Positions 23,737 to 36,304 of a DNA stretch of 64,000 nt are shown one piece after another (positions within the stretch are counted from its first letter, which is position 1; every line of letters starts with the position of its first letter). The translations under genes were made by a program, and so were the position numbers. This DNA comes from Ichthyophthirius multifiliis (taxonomy: Eukaryota; Ciliophora; Oligohymenophorea; Hymenostomatida): positions 4,319 to 68,318 of the forward strand of contig NW_004087037.1 in assembly GCF_000220395.1 (NCBI RefSeq). The letters run 5' to 3'. The notes beneath the pieces were generated by a model that did no database searches, was not told where the DNA came from, and worked only from the letters and a program-made list of their open reading frames with translations.

Positions 23737-25616
23737 ATGGAAAATAAAAAAAAAAGATAATTTAATTAATTTTAATAATAATAGGAACCACAAGACTAAA
23801 TAGATAATAAAAACTATAATCGATTTCCTATATATGACAAAACAATAAGAAAATTCATATAAGAATTAAAAAAACATTTATAAGAAACAATAGATATTGA
23901 TTAAAATACAAATTAAGTTTAAAATATGAATTAGGGTTAAAGGAAAATAAATATAAAGTTTTTAAATAATATATAACAATTATAAAGTATTTAATTCTAG
24001 GATTAAAAAAATATGAATTAATATTTAAAAAATAATTAATAGAAATATAAAATATATATTAAAGAGCATTTAGATTTTATTATTTTAGTATTTTTTTAAG
24101 ATATGGAATTATGTATTTTTTCTATTGATAAAAATAATAATCCTAAAATAGAATTGGAATTATTATAATAAATAAAAATCGATTTTAAGACACTTTATAA
24201 TGATTAGAAATATAGTCAGCAAATATTCTGTTGTGAATAAACTTTTTAGTTTAAATAAATATAAAATAATCAAATTGAAAGTGCAGTTGTTTTTTTATTG
24301 GGGGGAGATTTAGGTTAGATTTTTATTATTAAGGATAATTTAACTGGGGAATTTGAAACTTAATGTGCGCATATTTCTGCTTGTAAAATTATTCAAATAT
24401 AATGCCCGGAATAAAATATTTACTATAGTCACTAAAATATTGCACTTATATTAACTTTAAATGAAAATATCTATTTATTTAATTTCCTGAATAAATGTAT
24501 TATTGCATAATTCGGAAATTAAGGTTGTTCAGGGCCAGGAGATTATGTTTCTGTAGGCTGGCATTCAAGTTTTGAATATTTCATTTGTGCATAAGAGAAT
24601 GGAACATTCTAATTGTGGAAAATTGATAAAGAAATAATTGACAATATACAACTTTGTTCAAACGATAATAATTGTAAACCAGGAAATTTCTTTAGAAAAT
24701 ATGTAGATGTAATTGATATATATATGTATATTAATATAAAAATATATATATAAATAAAAAAAAAATATTTATAAATTTTTATATATATATATATATATAT
24801 AATATAAATAAATAAATTTATTGTAATATACAAAATTAAATATATTTGACTTTATTTTAATATTTTTTATATAAAAAATATATCTTTTTTATTATAAACA
24901 AATAATTTATAAAAATGCAAACAATATTAAAATTATGTTTTTAATATATAAGTTATATATATATATATAAACATAGTTATTTTATATATCAAGTTATATA
25001 AATTATAATAAATTTATAAATAAAAAAAAGGTAATTATTAAAATTATATTTTAAATATAAAATAAATATTATTATTTAAAATAATTATATATATACATAT
25101 ATATAATATTCATTATATATATATTATAATTATATAATTATATTTATATATACATTAAGTAACCTTATTATTAAAATTTTAATATTATTCCTAATTAAAT
25201 TGGACCTATTTTTTATTGTAATTTAATGGAACATATATTAGTTACTATTGATAGTAATTGTGTTTTGAGATTTTCATTTTTAGAAATTTAAAATAGTGAA
25301 AATCATATTAATATATGTACACTAGATTTAAATACTTCGATTGATCAAATTCTTAATGTTTTCTGTATTGATTTGATTGTTGTAATCGGTATTTTTTTCT
25401 TTTTTCTCTTTTTTTTCTTTTCTATTATTTTTTTCTAATATAGTTTTGGAGTAGTTAATATATTATATAGAACTTGATGTCGAGTAAAATGATAATATTA
25501 TAGTCAAAACATAAAAATATTTTCCATAAAAAATTGATTATTTGTTTATTTCTGAAAGCTATAAAATCTTAATTGGAAAAAAGGAAAACTAATTATATAT
25601 AATTAATAATTAATGA
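23737..25616 (+). CDS. WD40 beta-propeller protein, EED/ESC-like
   Basis: Predicted 457 residues from exons 23737-24708, 25160-25388 and 25444-25616. The first intron is unusually long (451 nt, TA-rich). WD-like blades are visible (ESAVVFLLGGDLGQIFIIKD, NIALILTLNENIYLFN, YFICAQENGTFQLWKI, HILVTIDSNCVLRFSF). Block order and spacing resemble EED/ESC, the PRC2 subunit that binds H3K27me3: a blade ending in LWKID followed by a long insert with RKYVD, then a blade like the one after RNYVD in EED. Tetrahymena uses a PRC2 with an ESC homologue for developmental silencing. The N-terminal 100 residues are Gln-rich. The propeller is fairly sure; the EED orthology is a tentative inference. Confidence 0.6.
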
Positions 25617-26863
25617 TATTTATCATATATTTGAAAAAAAAATAAAAAAATATATGTATAATATTATATAAATCATTTTAATAATATATATATTTTTATA
25701 TTTATAAAAAGAAATTTTATTAAAAAAATTAAAAAAAGATATAAAAATAAAATAAAAATAAAAATATTTAAATAAAATATTTAAAAATAAAAAAAATTTT
25801 AATGATATAAAATTAAAAATAAAAAGAAAAAAAAAAAATAATTTAGCAATATTAAAATAAAAAAAAAATTAAAAAAAAAAAAAGTATAAATAATAAAAGA
25901 CAATTTCAAAAAAATAATTATAAAATTAATATAAATAATTTAATACAAGAAAAATAAAAAAAATATAATATTAAAGAAAATAATATTAAAAATATAATTA
26001 GTAATAATATTAATAATAATAATTATAATAATAATTAAAATAATAATAATAATAATAATATTAATATTATAATAATAATAATAATATATATAATTATAAA
26101 ATTATTAATAATATATTTAATTTTAATATTGATTTAATTATAAAATATAATATAATTATTTTTAAATATAGATACATTTTTTATTTTTATTTTTAATTTA
26201 TATTTATTTTATAATTATATATATATAAATTTAATATATTAAAATTATTTTTAATTTTATTTAAAATTATATTATATTTATATTAATATATATAATGAAA
26301 TTATTTATATACAATTTAAATTTTAATTTTTACCTATATATTATTTTAAATAATTTTTTTTTTAATTATTTATAAAATTATGAAATTTTATTTAAAACAC
26401 ATAAAATAATTAAGTTAAAGTATTTAATATATTTATTTTTATTATTATAATATATTTTTTTTTTTTTAATTAAAATAAATATAGTTATATAACTTACAGT
26501 AATCAATATTTTTTTAAAAAAAATTATTCTTAATTTTAATATTTAAAAATAAAATATTATTGTTAATATGAAAAAAGATAAAAAATATTTTATTAAATAT
26601 AAATAATAAAAAATATATAATTTATGTAAATATTTTATAAATTATTAATATTTTATTAATAAAAATAGTTTAAACATTTAAAATAAAAGTATAAGTATGA
26701 AAAATATGGCTTATAGTAATAATAATATTACTAAGATATTAATTTACTAAAAGTTCTATTTAATAAATATTATTTTTTTTATATATATATATTCTATTAT
26801 TTATATGTTACAAAATAAAAAGATTATTTATTAGAATACATAATATATATATATATTTTTTTT
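25617..26863. other. Very AT-rich low-complexity gap
   Basis: About 1.25 kb of almost pure A/T, with A-rich then AAT-rich then T-rich stretches. Poly-Asn/Lys-like readings around 25,960-26,080 come from simple AAT repeats and have no start, stop or ordered neighbours. I see no gene. Confidence 0.6.
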
Positions 26864-27869
26864 TCAATTACAAAATTTTATAAATAAACATTTTTTTAAG
26901 TTTCTGTATAAGATATTTAAGAAATTTTATATTGCTTCTTTTTTTATTAGATAAACCCTATATAATAATTATTAATCTTTATAAATTTAATTTTAATAAA
27001 ATAACTCAATTGCTATTTTCATTTCTATTAATTAATTACAAAATTTAAGCTTTTTAGCAAATGCAACAATAGCTTTTCCAGCAACTCTATTTCCACTAAT
27101 AATGATATTTTATTTATAAATATTATTTTATTTACTTAAAATTAATATATAATTATCTTAATTATCTAAGATTTCCAATTGTTTAGCCTATACTGGAAGC
27201 TCCTTATAGTTTTATTTAATTTTAACTGAATAAAAAAATGGTTTATTTACAAATAAATTTATATATTTTTATTACAATAAATTTATTTGCAAATGAATTA
27301 AATTTATACATGTATTTATATTTTCTGATAATTTTTATAAACCTTTATCAGTTATTTAATTTTACCTTTTAAAAATAATAATTTAAAATAATCAAAGTAA
27401 TTTTTTTTTTATACTGCAATTACAAATTCAATTTTTTTAAGTTTTTATTTTATTAAAAGCATTTACTTATTTCTTCTATTCCTTAATCTCCTATTTAGTT
27501 TTCTTCTAAAAATAAGTTTAAAAAAATTAAATTTTAAAAGCTTTATAATGATTTTCCAATAAAATATGCACTTTTATCAGTAACTTTACTATATCTTATT
27601 ATATTTATATTTTTAAATAATTTAATTTATAAATATTATATTAAGAACGTTAATTTTAATGTAAATTCTTTTAAAGTAACTAAATTTTTTAAGTATAAAG
27701 ATAATTATTCTGATTAAAGATCATTTAATCCATACCATCTTTTTCAGTTTTAATTTGTAATGAATTAATTTTTAATAAACTTTTTTCTTTACCTTAAATC
27801 AACTTCAATATTATATTAATTTTCTTTTAATCTATAGTCTTTTAAATCTTCTAAATAGCTTATTTACAT
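26864..27869 (-). CDS. Leucine-rich-repeat protein, exon-per-repeat
   Basis: Ribonuclease-inhibitor-type LRR protein of 250 residues, ATG 27869-27867 and TGA 26866-26864. Six exons: 27869-27793, 27738-27649, 27588-27415, 27365-27276, 27225-27136 and 27095-26864. The five introns are 40-60 nt and all fall in phase 2. Exons 2, 4 and 5 are exactly 90 nt and exon 3 is 174 nt, so each internal exon encodes one (or two) repeats. Repeat features include ENQIGDQGIEEISKCFQQNK, NQITDKGLQKLSENINTC, NQIKLQGASSIGQTIGNLR and NRVAGKAIVAFAKKLKFC. Such proteins form a large family in ciliates; partners unknown. The frame is perfect once introns are removed. Confidence 0.85.
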
Positions 27870-28238
27870 TAAATTAAATATTTAAAACAAATATTATTAA
27901 AAATAAAAACAAATATATTAAAATAATAATGAAAATAAGTTTTTTTATCAAAAAAATGATTAAGATTATAATTTAATATTATAAAATAAAATAAGATATT
28001 TACCTTTTAAAATAATTTTTTGTATACAAAGCTTTATAAATAAATAAAAATTATATTAATAAAAAAAGAATATTTATAATAAAATAATAACATATTTTAA
28101 TAAAAATAAAACTTAATATATATTTTAAAAATATATCTATTTATTTTAAAAAAAATTATTAATTAAGAATATATTTAACGAAAAATTTAAAAAAATAATA
28201 AAATAAGAAAAAAAATCTTATTAATAGTTTTAAAAAAT
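27870..28238. other. Gap between two minus-strand genes
   Basis: About 370 AT-rich bases between the PP2A subunit 3' end and the LRR gene start. It presumably carries the LRR promoter. No recognisable element. Confidence 0.5.
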
Positions 28239-28335
28239 TCACAATTGTTTAAGGCATTCTTATGCAAAATACTTAACATCCTTATCAGAATCATTAATTA
28301 AATTACTGATATTACTATTATATAAATAAAAAAAA

Positions 28336-28402
<67 letters not shown>

Positions 28403-29785
28403 TATTTTTATTTTAATATATATAAACATATAAAATTTACGTTTTAATATCATTCAAAACATTTTAATTTTCAATCTTTGCTGCAATTTCTTTAAAATAT
28501 TTTATAGTAGAAAATCTAATATTAGGAACTCCATCACTTAGATGTTTAATAAAAATAGGAACAATTTTATCTATTGCAACTTCTGGAGAAATATTCATAG
28601 CTAAAATCTTTAAAGCATAAAGACTAGTTTATCTTTACAAATATCCATTTTCTTTATATAAAGAATCTTGTAGTTATTTAAATAGTTTACCAGTAGCCCA
28701 ATCTTTATAAGTAAGAATAAGTTAAGGTAATTTTTCTGATGTATTTTCTCTTACTACAGACACTCTATCTTTAATGTAAGTCATAAAAAGAGGTTCTATA
28801 CTATTCAAAAAGATATCATTATTCTTTTTTTTTTAAATATAAAAAAAATGAAATATATATATAAATACATGAAAATATTTAGCAATATTAGCTAACCCTT
28901 CATATGCTTCAATTCTAACTCTCCATTTAGTATCTTCAACACTTTTTTTAAAAAAAGGAATTAAAGTTTTCAAAGAATCTGGACCTAAACACTCTGCGAA
29001 TTTGGCAGCTGCCTTAGTAGCCCCTTATCTTACTTCTTTACATTCATCATCAAACAAATCAATTATATAGGAAAGTAATTTTGTTGAAGTTAGTTCTTTT
29101 GGAAGTATACCTACTATTATAGATATTACATTAGTAACACCAGAACGAACTTATGGAACAAAATCTTTTGCTAAATATTAAAGGTGAGGAACTATAATGC
29201 CAAGCTTTTCAGGAGATAAAATTTTTACAAATTTTGCTAAAGATTAAATCGAGGCAATTCTCACATCACTTTCAGCATCTCGAAGGAGGTTTGTAAAAAT
29301 TTATATTAATGAAACATTATCCCCTTCTTCTCCAAAAGCTTCTGCAATCTATATTTAAATTAATTATAAAATAAGTATATAGATATTTATTTATATATAG
29401 TTTTATAATATTTTTTTAATTAAAAACTTCTGAAAATGATTTTGATAATGATAAACGAACTCTCCAAGATTTATCTTCAGTTGCCGCAATTATTATTGGT
29501 AGTGTATGTTATTTATTTTCATCTTTTTTTAATACTTTTGCAATTAATTTTAAAGAATTTAATACTAAAACTCTTACTAAATCTTGTTCATCTGAAATTA
29601 ATTATTTTACACTCTATATTAATTAGTTTAATACATATTCTTTTTCTATAACAATAGCTAATTCCTTTTTTATTTTTAGAAAAAAATAATTTTTTATATA
29701 AATAAATAAATAAATAAATTAGAAATACATTTATATAAACATAATATGTATTTATACATATAAATATATAAGCATATATATAATA

Positions 29786-29824
<39 letters not shown>

Positions 29825-30377
29825 TATTTTACTCCAATTTTTTAAGCAATTGCACGTCTTACCATTGGTGTTTCTTCTCCACAAAGTTCAATAAATTTAC
29901 TGATTTTATTAAATAAAAATAAAATATATATAATAATATTGCATATATATAATAGGATTATTTACTTTCTTATTTTTTCTTTATGTTATCCTGAACGAGT
30001 ATAAATATTACACATAAGATTTACTGCCGAAACCCTACATGTAAAATTAGTATCATTAGTAGCTAAGCGAAGAATAAGAGGTACATAAAAATTTTAAATT
30101 TCATATTCTCCTAGTTAATTTGCTATATTTACTAATGTTTTGACTGCCTTTTTTTAAATAAATAAAAAGATCATATTAGTATTTATTTTAAATAATAAAT
30201 AACATTTATATATATTGAAATCAATATTTTTTTTTTATTATTTACCATATCTCTTACAACAGTTTCTTCTGAACTTGCTAAAAGTTCTAAATTAGGTAAT
30301 AATGTAGTTTAATTTCCTTACATGAATTACCTATTATATATTTTATAATTAATATTATTATATATATTATATATATA

Positions 30378-30415
<38 letters not shown>

Positions 30416-30692
30416 GATAAATTTTCAATTTCTTAAGCAATTGCAAAAAGTACTTCGTCTTCTTCTTTTTTAATTAAATCTATTTTTTTTTTTTTTTTCT
30501 TATTATTTTTTTTTTTTTTAGTATTATTATATATTTACTATCTATATATGGAAGTAATGTTGATTTTACTAGTTCAGGCCCCATTAAAGTGGCTACAATT
30601 CTTAGTCTATGGATTGCATTTACTCTAATATAAATTTCATCGGATTCCATTTCTTCTTTTAATAATTCAAAAGGGCTATTTGCTTCACTCAT
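28239..30692 (-). CDS. PP2A scaffold (A) subunit, HEAT-repeat protein
   Basis: Structural A/PR65 subunit of protein phosphatase 2A, 575 residues against 589 in human PPP2R1A. It bridges the catalytic and regulatory B subunits. Nine exons: 30692-30539, 30479-30416, 30330-30246, 30147-29966, 29899-29833, 29664-29428, 29348-28869, 28823-28441 and 28314-28239. All junctions keep frame and total exactly 576 codons. HEAT-repeat hallmarks match PR65: ASSEETVVRD, CGEETPMVRRAIAQKIG, SDEQDLVRVLVLNSLK, EDKSWRVRLSLSKSFSE, DTKWRVRIEAYEGLANIA, VPNIRFSTIKYFKEI and DKDVKYFAQECLKQL just before TGA. Start MSEANSPFELLKEEM aligns with the family N-terminus. No frame breaks despite eight introns. Confidence 0.96.
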
Positions 30693-30828
30693 ATATTATT
30701 TTATTATTACTTATTATATTTATTTATTTAATTTAAATTAATTATATTTTTTTACATATAAAATTATTTTATTTAAATAATATATTTTATTTTTTCCTCT
30801 ATATATATATATATATATTTGATAAAAA

Positions 30829-31866
30829 TCATTTTTAAACATAAAATTTATAAATTGTTGAATGTTAATAAACTTAATTCTTCAACAAAACTACGGGACT
30901 AAAATGTGAAAAATTAACTGAATTAGGAAAAGCTTAAGTTTCCAAACAGAAATATCCTCTTTTTAAATCCCCATCTAAATAATTACCTGTATATAGTTAA
31001 ACTCCTTATTAATTAGTATAAATCTCTAAGATTCTTCCTGAACTTTTTTCATTAATAATAGAACATAAGTCTATTTATTTTTCTTTTTTTAATACGAAAT
31101 TATGGTCAAAACCATTTCCTATTTTTAATTATTTATCTTCCTTTTCAAAATTTAGACCTTCTTATATACTCTTCATTTTTTTGAAGTCAAAAGGAGTATT
31201 TTTTACTGATAATATTTCCCCATTAGGTATACATTAGTCATTCATAGGTGTATAAAAGTCCGCATTTATCATAATTTAGTGATTTTCCATTGATTTAGGG
31301 AGATTTTTTTCCGTTTATAGATTAAAATAGGAATGACTAGTTAAATTACAGACTGTATCTTGGTCTGAAAAACATTCGAAATTCATAATAAATTCATTTT
31401 TTTAATTTAATTAATATTCTATTCTCACTTTTAAATTTCCAGGATAGCCTTCTTCACCATCTACACTAGTATAGTGCATAATTATTTTATTTTCTTAAGA
31501 AATTATTTCATACTGAAATATTTTTTTATGAAAACCTTCTTTTCCACCATGTAAATGATTATCTCCTATATTTTTTGTTAATTAATATTATTTTCCATTT
31601 AAATTAAATTTCCCTTAATCTATTCTATTAGCACATCGCCCAACTAAAGATCCATAATAACAAGGATTTTTTGTATATTCATCGAAATTCGGATAATTTA
31701 AGACTATATTTTAGGATATATTGTCTTTATCAGGAGTTATTATTTGAGTTATAGTTGCACCGTAGTTTATTAAGTGTATTTAGGTCTTTTAGGAATTTGT
31801 TAAGATAAATTCGTATATATCAGTGTCGTTTATTTTACCAAATATGCGTTTTTATATTTATTACAT
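30829..31866 (-). CDS. Galactose mutarotase (aldose 1-epimerase)
   Basis: Intronless 345-residue enzyme interconverting alpha and beta anomers of galactose and glucose. ATG is at 31866-31864 and TGA at 30831-30829. Family marks are YYGSLVGRCANRI, NHLHGGKEGFHKKIF (first catalytic-site His), NLTSHSYFNL (catalytic His), INADFYTPMNDQCIP, IGNGFDHNFVL, and FCLETQAFPNSVNF with the catalytic Glu. Length and order match GalM proteins (about 340 residues). No signal peptide, so cytosolic. All catalytic residues present. The next gene on the plus strand starts about 200 bases away. Confidence 0.93.
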
Positions 31867-32062
31867 TTTTTTTTTTATTTATTAAAATTTATTTTATTTT
31901 TTACTAAATAATTTTTATTTTTTCGTAAAAAATTAAAATAAATTTTAAAAATTTACATTAACAAAAGATTTTTATTTAATTAATAAAAAAAAAAAAAAAA
32001 AGTTAAACAAAAAATAATTAATTATATTTTTAATAAAAATTTAATTTTATTATAAAAAAATA

Positions 32063-33313
32063 ATGGTTAAAAAATAAGTAACATATATAAAAAATAATAC
32101 TACTTTTACAGAATTTATAAGCGAATTAGAATTTTACTATAAATCAATTTAATAAAAGGATGATTAATAAATTACTTTTTACATAATTATGAAAGAATTA
32201 AAGGACATATTATACCATTCTAATTAGAAATTAGATTACTAAAATATTAAAAATGATCTAGAAAAAAATAAAGACACAGAGAAAGTATTAGATTTAGTAA
32301 GTAAAAAATATTTAATAGAAAATGTAATATAAACTGATATAAAAGATTAATTAATTTACATTATTTTGGAATTTCTTATATTAATGGAATAAAAGTAGAC
32401 AGAAATATTAAATTACGATAATAATAAAGTGAGATATTTAGGTATATTTTCATCAAATAAAACTGATGAGAAAATATTAAAGAAAAGCTTATAAATATAG
32501 GACTTAATATAAAAAATAAAATTATGTTTATGTAAATAAAAATTTGCGATTTCTAATTAAGAATATATAAACGAATATGATTAAAAAAAAGAGATTTTTA
32601 AAAAAATTAAAGAGATTTAATTCTAGTAAAAAATTGTATTTTAATTTCCTAATTTTTCTTTCGAAAACAAAGAAATATTCCAAACTGAAAATTTTTAAAT
32701 ATAATAATTAGAAAATAGCCGAATAGCCTTTATTTTAGGCGAATATAATATATATAAAGGACTCCCTACATAAGCTCGAGAAGAAAAACTAAGAAAATTT
32801 ATATATGAAGAGTTTAAAAGTTCATTTGATGAATACAATTTTTATATTTTAAGTTTTAAAGCTTTCCCACTTATAGATCCTATGATAAATTATGAAACTT
32901 AAAGTTTCGAAAAATTGTCTTTTATTAAAAATCATTTGCTTATAGTTAAAAAAAATATAGATTGGGAATAACATAATTGGATGAATTAGGTTATTTTTTA
33001 TGATATAGGAAGAAGTTTGTTTAAAAACAGATTTTAAAATAAAGAAGGCTATGAGACAATAAAAAAAATATCTAGAAATCATTGCAATTTTAGAATTAAT
33101 ATTTAAAAAGATAAAATTTAATATGTTTTATATAATTAAAGTTTGAATAATATTTAAATTGAAAGAGGATATTGTATTCATAAAAATATTCTAAATCTTT
33201 AATTTTAATAATTTATAGGACTTTAGTAAAATGATTATGTTTCTATTGTACCTGGATTTGGTGATATTTTGTTTGGATATAGAGTTAATTTTATAATTTA
33301 AAATATTTGTTGA
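32063..33313 (+). CDS. FHA-like domain protein, unrecognised
   Basis: Intronless 416-residue protein ending at TGA 33311-33313. The first 250 residues are helical and charged (FISELEFYYKSIQQ, EKVLDLVSKKYL, FEFLILMEQ-like) with no family I know. The last 120 residues look like a divergent FHA phosphothreonine-binding domain: FYDIGRSLFKN (Gly-Arg), ISRNHCNFRI (the Ser-Arg-x-His core), then LYNQSLNNIQIERG and a closing beta strand FGYRVNFII. The order GR...SRxH...N is that of FHA, but the usual NGT turn is replaced by SLNNI. Role unknown; an adaptor in phospho-signalling is possible. Confidence 0.65.
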
Positions 33314-33454
33314 TTATTATAATTATTATTAATGGAAAATTAGTTATAAATATTAACTATTTTTTTGTATATATAAATAAAAAAATACCTATATATTTAT
33401 GTATATATTAAATTATATATATATATATATATATATTTTATGTTTTTTTTTTTT

Positions 33455-34558
33455 TCAAGATATACAACTTTCATATGTTGGAATCATATATTTAATATTT
33501 GCATAAGCTTCTTTTCCCCCATTTTTTTCTAGAATTTCTAATGTTTCTTATATTAAATCACCTAGGCTTTAATTATGGATTCCATAATTTACTATTTAAA
33601 TTTTTTTATTTTAATTATCTATAGTTTTTTGTTCTTTTTTTTATAATTTTTACATCTATGTGTTTTAAAAACATTCAGAATAGGTAAAATTTATTCTTAT
33701 TTTTTGTTAAAAAAAAAAAAAACAAATAAAATATTTTTTATAAAAAAAAAAAAAAAAAACTATAATAAGAAACTAATGCTTCTCCTATATATTTATTTGA
33801 AATAACTAATTTTTATATTTTTTTTAATGTTTTGCACATTATGGCATGATCTTTAGTTTCTAAAGCATCTAATTTAAAAATAATTATTTATAAATACAAA
33901 AAAATATATAAGGAAAAAAATAAAATAAAAAAAACTTTTTATTGGTCCAATTAATTAAGGCAAAACAGAAAGTGTTTTCATTCCTCCGTTTTCAAGTAAA
34001 AAATCACAACCTGCATCAGATAAAAACTATTTCTTTTTATTAAAAAAAAAAAATATATATATGATTATTTATACATTATATGGCTCTTTAACTTCTCTTA
34101 AACCTTCAAAAAATAAAGGCAAATTTCTATGATAATCAATTTTTTCAATATCTATTTTCCATTATATCTTTTTTTTAAAAAAAAATAAAATAATATAAAA
34201 ATAAAATATTAAAATTAAAAAATTCTTTACTTTTCGCTATGTTCCGATAAAATTCACGGCTATAGGAATATCACCCCTTAAAAAATGTTTTGTAAATTTA
34301 TTAATTTCATGAGAATTAAAATTTTTAGGCTAATAAATGCCAGTTTTTTTTAATATTGGTTAAATTTTTAATCTTTTTGCTGCTATAGATGAAGAATCTT
34401 GGATACAATAAATATATATATATAAATATGTATAAATAGTTACTTCCTCCGCAACCTGCAAATTTAGCAGAAACATTTGTTAAATTACTTCTACTATTGC
34501 AATAATATGTTTAAGATTTTGTTGTATTAGAATTATAGAAAAAGCTGCTAGCGATCAT
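33455..34558 (-). CDS. PACRG: PACRG, ciliary microtubule inner protein
   Basis: Parkin co-regulated gene product, a conserved axonemal/basal-body protein that sits at the inner junction of doublet microtubules. Exons 34558-34444, 34397-34231, 34167-34075, 34032-33936, 33868-33761 and 33695-33455. Matches include [75 protein letters not shown] and [14 protein letters not shown] at the C-terminus. Summed exons fall one base short of 274 codons. The missing base belongs in the A8 run (T8 on plus, 33635-33642), where the frame shifts between [10 protein letters not shown] and the QKTIDN region. The N-terminal 50 residues are variable, as in other species. Confidence 0.92.
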
Positions 34559-34689
34559 ATTTATTTTAATAATTTTATGATTTTGTGGTTTATAATTATT
34601 AACTAGAAAAAAAGGTGTTTTATTAATATATATACTTGAAATGAGAAATATATACAAATATAATTATGTAATTTAAATATAGAAATATA

Positions 34690-34732
<43 letters not shown>

Positions 34733-34929
34733 CTTTTTATATGATTTATTTATAAGTTTTTATTTTTATATATATATATTTATGATTAATATATATATTC
34801 TTTTATGTATTTTTTATTATTTTTTTTTTTTTTTATTATGTAATATAAAACAATCTATTTTAATTTTTACTTTCATTTAAAAATTATAAGAAATATATTA
34901 AAAATATAAAATTTTTAATAATTTAATAT
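34559..34929. other. AT-rich gap with TA run
   Basis: Promoter side of PACRG and 3' side of the Ser-rich gene. Contains a TA repeat at about 34691-34729 and T homopolymers. No gene seen. Confidence 0.55.
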
Positions 34930-35829
34930 TCATATTCTTATATTTTTTATTTTATTTTTTATTTTTTCATTATTTTTTTCTTCTTTAAAACATTTATTCA
35001 TTTTTTTAATAGCGCTTTTAATTTACTTTTAAGAATTACTTATATTATCACCATTTTTATATTAATTGTTATTATTAATAATTTTATTTGTATTATTATT
35101 ATTTTTATTGTTTAATTTATTTTAATATAAATTTTAATTATTTTTCTTTTTTTTACTTTCTTAACTTGATATCGATGATGAAGATGATTATATCCTTTTT
35201 TTTATATATTTTTAATTGTCTTAATTATTCACAGAAGAAAAAGAAGAAGAAGAAGAAAAAGAAGAAGAAGAAGAAAAAGAAGAAGTCGAATTTTTATTAT
35301 TTTTTTAATTATTTTATTAATTAGAAAAAGAGCTTTCTTAAGAAGAATAATTTTTTTTTTAATTTTTTTAAGAAGAGCTTATTTATTCCATATCCGAGCT
35401 TTATATATAATTAGAAGTTAAACTACTTTTGCTAGAAGAAACAGATTTTTTTTTTTTGTATTTTTATTAGAAATTTTCAGAACTAATATCACTACTTTCA
35501 GTTAAAGATGAAGAATTGTAATCTTATTTTTTGCTATTTTTAAATATTTTCTCGTCTTTTTCATATGATGAAGATTAACTTTTAATTTTTTCTCTTGAAG
35601 AACTTGATTCTTAAGAAGAAATGCTTAAATTTATAGGATTATTTAAATTTTAGGTTTTTTGATTATTTTAAATCATTTTTTGATTTATAGTCTTTTATTC
35701 GTATTCAGAAGATGTTATACTACTAGATGATGAATTTAATTTAGATTATTTTTAAAATTGCTTTGGTTTTAAATCATTTTTTAAATATGTTTTATTTTTT
35801 TAGTATTAAAAATAATTATTTATATTCAT
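34930..35829 (-). CDS. Ser-rich low-complexity protein, unrecognised
   Basis: Intronless 299-residue reading frame, ATG 35829-35827 to TGA 34932-34930. Composition is dominated by Ser, Lys, Asn and Gln, with runs such as SSSSSITSSEY, SSFSSSSSFSSSSSFSS and acidic-basic Ser clusters that would be good phosphorylation sites. No fold or motif is recognisable and it is probably disordered. The C-terminal 30 residues (SAIKKMNKCFKEEKNNEK) are more helical. The opposite strand shows a Lys-rich reading frame (35088-35324) that is only its shadow. Confidence 0.65.
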
Positions 35830-36304
35830 TTTTATTATTTTTAATATATATATTTTATATATTTAAAAAATATAAAATATTTTATTTAGATTTTTAACTT
35901 AAATTTTATTAAAATAAAAAATAAATATATATATATATATTTAATTTTACTATTTATAAATATATATATATATATGTATTTTTATATTATTAACAGATTA
36001 TTTATATAAATTTTAAATATATATTATATTTTTTATTATCAAAATATATTTTTCTTAGCAATTATTTATTATTTCATTAATAAAGTATTATATTTAATTT
36101 ATAATATTTTTATATTAGATTAATTAAAGTTTAATTAAAATTAATTTATTTTAAAAATACAAAGTAAATTTAAATAAAATTTTAAAAATATTTAATTTAA
36201 TCAAATAATCAAACAAATAACTAATTTTTAACAAATAAATATTAATATTTAAAAAATAATATATATATAAAAAGAAAGAAATATTTATATAAAAAAATTT
36301 AATA
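35830..36304. other. Divergent promoter gap
   Basis: About 475 bases between the starts of the divergent Ser-rich and pseudokinase genes. A TA run lies around 35,930-35,940 and 35,960-35,976. No element recognised. Confidence 0.5.

Noticed and set aside
25960-26090. Poly-Asn reading on the plus strand as a gene
   Set aside because: Simple AAT repeat in the gap without start, stop or ordered neighbouring sequence.
30480-30692. 70-residue protein on the minus strand
   Set aside because: It is exon 1 of the PP2A A subunit read through its intron.
32849-33082. Minus-strand frame
   Set aside because: Antisense of the FHA-like protein, which has one uninterrupted frame.
35088-35324. Plus-strand frame with a poly-Lys run
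   Set aside because: Antisense of Ser codons (TCT/TCC) in the Ser-rich gene.
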